Source: Symbiodinium natans (Eukaryota; Sar; Dinophyceae; Suessiales; Symbiodiniaceae). Taken from it: 64,000 nucleotides of DNA. The notes beneath the pieces are model-generated. The model was not told where the DNA came from. It searched no databases and worked only from the letters and a program-made list of their open reading frames with translations. The stretch spans positions 62,001 through 126,000 of the forward strand of contig CAJNDS010002716.1 in the NCBI GenBank assembly GCA_905221605.1, in the 5' to 3' direction. Each line of letters starts with the position of its first letter. The first letter of the stretch is position 1. Below, one piece after another: positions 58,095 to 64,000 of this stretch. The position numbers and the translations under genes are program-made.

Positions 58095-58215
58095 GTAATA
58101 TTTCGGGGGCCGTATGGTTGGGGACAAACGGGGCTGTATACAGGGGGGTGTATGCGTGGGTATGCCCGGGTGTATTGGGATGTATGAAGGTATACAGGGC
58201 TGTATGGGGCTTCCT
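58095..58215. repeat. Degenerate TGTATGGGG-type repeat
   Basis: Units such as GGGCTGTATACAGGG, GTGTATGCGTGGG, GGTGTATTGGG and GGGCTGTATGGGG in tandem. Confidence 0.7.
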
Positions 58216-59227
58216 TCCAAGCGGAGGTGCCGCTTCCTGGAGAGGGCCTCTACTCAGCAGAATCCTTACATAGTACCAGAGCCAACTGTGTGACTTCCGC
58301 GAAGCCTTTCGGTGCCTGGTTGCTTGTCATTTTTCAACTACGTACTCGATTCCTAAGGCAGGTGGCTACCTCAAGCCTAGAACAGCCTGTGATGAGGCTT
58401 CGGCCCCAGCGTTGCAGCTGTCGCTGTCCCCACTGTGTTCGGAAGTGCCATAGAGGAGTCAGAGGAAGAGAGAGACGGCCCAGGAGCTTCGCACGGTTTT
58501 GCACAGAGCCGGGGCCCAATACCAAAATTCAGAGAAATCTCCCGTGTTCATCCAATCCGGACGTTACGCAGTGGCTACATGCGACGGTCGTCACAGTTCT
58601 CATGCAAGGCTGGGCCTGGTTCATGTAAATGAAAACAAACCCAGGAGCCTAAACAATTAAGCTGGCATAGACCCCAACAGTGTGACACAATCCAACCCCA
58701 AGAGCTGAAGAGCACTCCAAGCAGGCCAGAAGCGCCGGTAGTCCTCTGCAACATTCTGCAATCTGCACTTCAAGGGAACCGCGGCGAGAGCGAGATTGTA
58801 CTCTCTTCGTGAGGAGAGCAAGGCCTGAGAAAGTCCGCGGAAGGCGAGACCATAATTGTACTAAACGGGCACAGGACGTAGGGACACGGGGGGAGCGTGA
58901 TTTGGCACCTGACACGATGCGATGACAATGCGAGTTGCGATGTTATGGCAACACCCGACTTTGGCGTCGGCACGCACCCAGGGCCTGGATGAGATCGACG
59001 CGGCCACACAGCAACACCGCGAGCGTCATCCTTCGCGATTCGTAATGCGGGGGTCATCGTTCCGAGGCCCTGCGCACGTGTGGGCACGTCGCTGCGGCTG
59101 AGCGATCTAATAGTGGCCTGATGCTCGTTAGTTACTCTCAGCCTAGGACGCAAGAACCTGGAAGCGCAAGCACGGTTTAGGGAGAGTCGTGCTTACCCTC
59201 TATGTTTTCAATCATTATGTCTACCCG

Positions 59228-59384
59228 AAATCGTGTTTCCGCGTAGGTCACGTGCACTTTGAGGCCTGCACAGTTCTATGTCGCGAAAACGGAATAGCAC
59301 GAAATGGCACACGCCTCGTACAGTACTACACATTTCATGCCTGCGATCGTGCTCTCATGTAGGTTGCGTGCACGTTTTGAGTGC
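59228..59384. repeat. Diverged direct repeat of about 40 bp
   Basis: 59228-59266 and 59345-59385 share CGTG(T/C)T..C..GTAGGT, then CGTGCAC.TT.TGAG and GCC, in direct orientation about 117 bases apart. Confidence 0.6.
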
Positions 59385-60945
59385 CAAAAAAAAACGTGCT
59401 CGTCGTGCGTGTTCCGTTCTAGAAGTCGCCTGAACACGGATTCGGGTCCCCAAGTCGTGCACACGTGGTCTGTCTTTGGTCGCTGGCAGAATAGTAACGC
59501 AGGCGAACGCATATGTGGTTTGTTGGAGCAATTCTCTGACTCACCAATGTTCATGAAAACGCAGATGCCATGTCCCGTCGTTTAGGTTTTTTGGAGGCTG
59601 TTGATATACATCAACGTCATGTGAAGTCGCTGCAGACCAAAGTTTGCAAGGTCGCCACTCTTTGCAAGACTCGAGGAGTTGAGCTTCATCCTCAGGATCC
59701 TCAGTAGTTTGGAGTTGGAGAAATTGTGTCTTTAGGGAAGCATGAAGCTGGTGTGTTGGGACCTGGATCCCCAAGGTTTTCAAGCTGCCTGCGTGCTCGC
59801 ATCGATGCGGAGCAGCATGACATGCAATGATCTGCAAAAATTTTAAATTTGCCGTTTTTTCAGGTGAGGGAGTCCCTTGTTTGCCTGAGATGTGACGAGA
59901 GACAGCAAGCCTAGAGTCTCGAGGTTGGGGCGATCCTTAAAATAACCAGTGCCAGATACGGTTGCTGGCTCTGTGGGGAAGGGGGCAGAAAGATGAAGAG
60001 AGATGAGGGACAGCGATCAAGACCAAAATACAAACCTTGGCGCATCTTGCTGCCATGTCAGTCAGGTCCTAAATCCTGAGAAGAGGTCAACCTTTGACGG
60101 GCGGGAATTCCGCCTCAGATTGCTTCAGAGTCTATGTTCCTGCCTTGCCTCCGGTTTCCTGTTTGGTTTGGCATCCGATGGCTGTGCTGTCGGAGACACT
60201 GGGCAACGAGCCGATACTGGGGTATACTGGGGTAATGTAGCTGAATGTTTGACACCTTGGCGATGAGCAGAAGTGAGAGAGGGAAAAGCCAAAGCAGGCA
60301 CCAAGAGGCAATTGCCAGCCACCATGGGCACTAGGAATAGGGACGAGCTTTGTAGACTCTAGGCTGCAGTTTGCGAATATTTGGGGACGTAGTTTGTTTG
60401 CTGGTGGGAACCCGTGCTTTTCCGAACCAAACAAGGCGGAGCCTGTTTGTGAAATCCGCGCAAAGCTGTGCCTTGTACTAGGTGTGAAACGGGTGGACTA
60501 CCTGCTCAAGGGGGTGGGGCAAGTTTATTTGGTGGATCTGGCACAGGAGTGCTGAGAATGGCAATGGAGCCCGCTTTCTTAAATGAGGGAGGGGAATTGA
60601 GTTCCGGGCCTGGGTTTCTTTAATTGAGGGCGGGTGATGATTATGAAGTGGCTTTTCGTTCAAAAACTCATCAAAAAAGGCTGTTGCCTCGCAAACTTTT
60701 TTCAGGACGGCAGTGGTCTTCAAGCTGAGAACAAGTGCTCACAGAACTGTTGCACGATGACTGGCTCTTGCCACAGGCATCCCCCGAGAAGTGGCAAGGT
60801 AACTCCGGCAGTGCTTTTGCGCCGCTTGCCTTTCGTGCGCGGCGCCAAGCGGAATGGTTTAACGACCTGCGGCACCGCAAGCATGATTCGAATAATGCCC
60901 ACTGATTCTGAGCGACGTCGGGCGGTGCAGCGGCCAATTTCTGAG

Positions 60946-61006
60946 GACTGAGCTCAGCGAGAACGATTTGTCTGCGCTTTTGCAGCGCTACTCAGACGAG
61001 AATGGG
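60946..61006 (+). CDS. Possible second EF-like half-module exon
   Basis: After TTTCTGAG the frame (phase 2 entry) reads TELSENDLSALLQRYSDENG and meets a GC donor at 61007. It resembles the GF-x-LT-x-x-x-x-x-LI half-module of the exon at 56871-56927. No following VNYxxFC exon was found. Confidence 0.35.
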
Positions 61007-61372
61007 GCCAGGAACTGATTTGCCTTCAACATAACCTATGTTGAAGATGCCGGCAGTTAAGGAGACGGCTTGTGGTTTCTTAGCATTTCTCGTTCTGAGA
61101 TGGTGCACCTTCACTCCCTTGAGATGGATGTCCAAGACATCATGGAGGCGACCAGCTTGACAAGCAACTGCTAGTATCTGCTAGTTCCCAGTTTCGCAAC
61201 AATGGCAATTCCCAGTTTCCAGCCTTGTGAAGAGTGTTCAAGTTTCAATGGGTACGCGGCCTCACGAAAGCTAGCTCTGTGGATCTCTTAATTAAGTAAG
61301 TCACTAGGGGAAAGCACGTCCGGGACCTCGTCAGGTCTTAAGCCCAGTTTGAGGTTGGGGGGCCCGCCCCCT

Positions 61373-61436
61373 CCCACCTTGATTTAGTCAATTGCTAAAG
61401 TTGAAAGGAGACCTCCCACCCCCATCAAGGTGGGAT
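61373..61436. repeat. Inverted repeat / potential hairpin
   Basis: CTCCCACCTTGAT and ATCAAGGTGGGA lie about 38 bases apart in inverted orientation, flanked by C-rich and G-rich runs. Confidence 0.7.
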
Positions 61437-61896
61437 GGAGAGTGAGGGGGGAGCCCTTTCCTCGCTTGAGGTTCTTTCAGTTTTCTCACGCTGTGAGTGG
61501 CGTGAGTCGCTTCGATGGATGAGTTGCGGGCGCATTCTGCGAGTTTGCAAAGCTCGCATGCCTACACGCTAAACCTTCATCGTGTGCGGTTCAGGGTTCC
61601 GTGTCCAATGGAGCTCCTACATGCCAACACTTTAGCCCCCGAGCTTTCGTTTCCCCTTCTCACAAGTACAAACTTGTTAAAGAAGCTTTTGAGTCACAGG
61701 TGAACCGAGCAGAAGAGAAGGCGGCAGGCCCGGACTTCGGAATTTCCCAAAAGAGCTACGCGGCCTACGCGGGCTACGCGAGCTTACCCGAGCCACGCGA
61801 GCTACGCGAGCTACGCGAACAGGCAAGAGATTGTCAGAGCGACCAGGCGTCTATAGCGACGATGATGACATGGACGACGCGTTGTCCCGAAGTCAG

Positions 61897-64000
61897 GCCA
61901 GGATGACCAGGCAGAAAGACGGCTCCAGAGCCTGCACAGATTCCAGGAGATGCCTGCCTTCGCAGAAGCTCCCAAGGCACCAGAACTATGCAGAATGACT
62001 GCAAGCGCTGTTCAAAGGTTGCAGCACTCCTGTGCCAGGCTGTGCGGTCATGGAGAAGCCGAAGGTCCACAAAATATGCGCCACGCGAACATGTCGGATC
62101 CTCAAGGGATCCCAAGAGTTCCGAACCTGAGGCCAGTCAATGAGCCGAGTAGGGCTGGTTCATGGCGTTCAGCGCAAGGTTTCTACCAGGCCTTGTTCCT
62201 TGCAGCCGAGTCTTGGAAAGCAGTTTTTTTTCCGTTCACAGGTGTTCGCAAAGCTCCCGCGCCACATTATCGGCATGCCACATCAACTCATGGCATGTGC
62301 CCAGGGCGCGTATGGCGCGCTTTTCCAACAGGCCAGTCACTACAGTAAGAAAAGGAATTGAAAGGCTGACCCTCCTCCCCCTAGCATCCATCCCTCACAG
62401 AGCAGAAGCGTTCAAAGCTCTAGCTTTCGAAGCCACCTTCTTAAGTCGTGTCGGTGTACGGGGTATCTGGTTCTTTCTCCTCTTCTTTCCTTCTTTTTAG
62501 CTTTCTTTATTTCTTTGATTCTTTCTTTCGAACGCACCGAAGTCACATTCGCTTCACAACCTATACAGCAGGAAGACTGGCTTTTTTGCAAGGTTGGCCA
62601 CGACGACCATGGTCTATACCCAAAAACTTGTCGGCAACAACAAAAGATTAGCGTTGTAATGTCCGGAGGCAGGGGAATCACCATGATGATGTACGCAAGC
62701 TGTGACACGAAACAGACATCAGCGGCAATCCGGGCCTAACCGGCGCCCACACATTCGTGCACACCATGATGCAGTCAGAGCTTTTACCATTGACCCTTCC
62801 AGGGCTTTGATGCGTTTCAGCTGTAAGCAAAGAAGTTTCGACGGTTCATGCACAGTATATATGTCTTATCTGAGTTTAGCGGTTGTAGATGGACTTTTAT
62901 GCAAATCACGGCACGTAAGGGACATCCATAAAATGAACTTGCGCGGTGCAAGATAGCGCGCGAACAGAGGGCACGCGAGGCGCGGACGAAGACGCGGACT
63001 GAAGGAACGCGATGCGCGACGGAGGGCGAAATGCACAGGGAAGGCGTGCGAAGCGCGGACAGAGGTCGCGCGACGCGCAGAGTTTGGGTTTGTTTCACTC
63101 ACTTGGACGTTTTCGTGCATGATGTATTTGTCTATTTTCCGGTGTGCTTACAGTACCAGGCAGTAATGAAGCAAGGATGCTTTCTCTTGTGCTGCTCCAA
63201 CTTCGCCATTTGGGTTGGAAACACGTTGCCACCGAAGCCAAGGACTTCAGAACAGCAGCGCTCGATCAGGCATCGCTGGATATGTGTGGCGTGGCGTGGG
63301 AAAACAACCAAAACCAATGCCCAACATCGTCCATCACTGGTAAGACGACGGCGCAAGGGCACCTGCAAGGTTACCACACTTAGTACCACATGACATCACA
63401 TGACCATACGGCGCCAGGCCACAAACTGCTCCATCAGGACGCTGCAAGCGAGCCCTGGCCTTGGTCGGGATGGCCAGCGTGCTGATGCCATCTGATGCCT
63501 AACTGAGACTAAACCAGGGCATTTCAGGGGTTTCTTCAACGAGAGGTGAATGCAAAGCATTGCTTGAAGGTGGGACATTGGGAGCAAGAGTTGTTGGGCT
63601 CACGGGACCACGTTGTAGCTACTTTGGCACGAGGTACTTTACGCTACTAGCAGCCCCTATCTGGGAACGAGTACATGTGATTGCCCGCCATGGTTCTGGT
63701 TTTGGTTTCATTGCTTGCAACATTGGCTGCCTCCTCGGTTGCTGAGTGCAGCAGTGCAACCTGCCCACGACTTCGAAGTGGCCGTGGAATCTCTCTTTTG
63801 CAGGCGTCGCGCAACAAGTCAGCCCTGGCACCATCAGCGTCCGACTCTTCCAATGCCTCCAGCCTCGACGATGCTGTGGCTGTTGCAGAGGGCCTCGGCA
63901 ACGCTGCAGAGCAAGTCGTGTCAGGAAGCAGCGGAAGCGGATCCACCTCCAACGAGGACACTACCGTGGTCGTCCAGAATCTCAGCCAGCCTCAGGCCAC
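61897..64000 (+). CDS. Multi-exon gene running off the right edge, unknown protein
   Basis: Candidate exons with good splice context: 61897-62117 (ERRLQSLHRFQEMPAFAEAP, VQRLQHSCARLCGHGEAEG; GT donor at 62118), 62242-62344 (after TTTTTTTTCCGTTCACAG; VFAKLPRHIIGMPHQLMACA then QGAYGALFQQASHY; GTAAGA donor), 63154-63290 (after GTGTGCTTACAG; EARMLSLVLLQLRHLGWKHV, TEAKDFRTAALDQASLDMCG; GT donor) and 63804-64000 (after CTCTCTTTTGCAG; Ser/Ala-rich SALAPSASDSSNASSLDDAV, still open at the window end). That these belong to one gene is inferred from order and strand only. No family recognised. Confidence 0.45.
62945..63085. repeat. Degenerate GCGCGGAC / ACGCG repeat
   Basis: GCGCGGAC, GACGCGGACTGAAGG, GCGATGCGCGACGG and similar units alternate over 140 bases without fixed period. 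Confidence 0.6.
63804..64000 (+). CDS. Partial Ser/Ala/Gly-rich exon at the window edge
   Basis: A strong acceptor is followed by 65 codons with no stop, ending in TTVVVQNLSQPQA. Codons are strongly G/C-ending. The low-complexity disordered segment continues beyond the window. Confidence 0.55.

Larger units (their letters stand above)
57076..60945. other. Unassigned, possible intron of the EF-like gene
   Basis: A long open frame at 57282-57935 starts after TTGTTCTTTGTGTAG but runs into a (GT)n array and shows no family motif. The remainder shows only small repeats. Confidence 0.3.

Overview
The window reads as nuclear DNA of a dinoflagellate, and nothing in it looks bacterial or organellar. 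The signs are: short exons in a sparse, intron-rich layout; acceptors that are mostly AG followed by G; donors that mix GT with GC and GA; a J-domain + fibronectin-III-like + SAP-like protein of a kind I know from dinoflagellates; decayed LINE-like and Ty1/copia-like retroelements; TTTAGGG-type interstitial repeats; and abundant microsatellites. Every gene I can support lies on the + strand, as in dinoflagellate unidirectional gene clusters. Many exons contain no ATG, so they were found by joining splice sites that keep a protein family in frame.

Layout. 1-5.1 kb: three minus-strand pieces of LINE-like retroelements in scrambled order, a fold-back element holding a (TAC)n array, and a long pyrimidine tract. 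5.1-14.5 kb: mostly unassigned, with an AT-rich island (7.4-8.45 kb) beside a truncated copia-like pol fragment and one orphan coding exon. 14.5-15.5 kb: the J-domain protein. 16-26.7 kb: several isolated coding exons of unknown function, low-complexity tracts and a degenerate GTAGTTC repeat field.

26.9-44.4 kb is the core: two head-to-tail paralogues of a voltage-gated K+ channel with a C-terminal EF-hand pair. At least 13 exons of each can be paired, most with identical lengths. Six of 13 paired introns differ in donor dinucleotide (GT/GC/GA). The introns of the second copy carry a LINE zinc-finger fragment, telomere-like repeats and an unusual 1.8-kb element bounded by inverted arrays of a TTATGCT motif.

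44.4-64 kb: a ubiquitin-like domain followed within 0.7 kb by a histidine-phosphatase (PGAM5-like) domain, possibly one gene; orphan exons; a 1-kb field of degenerate TTTAGGG repeats with a G-rich minisatellite and a TTAGG patch; a domain shared with many dinoflagellate predicted proteins; exons of a degenerate-EF-hand protein of a cilium-associated type; and a gene running off the right edge.

Exon boundaries are inferred by eye from frame, family motifs and paralogue comparison. Transcript evidence was not available.
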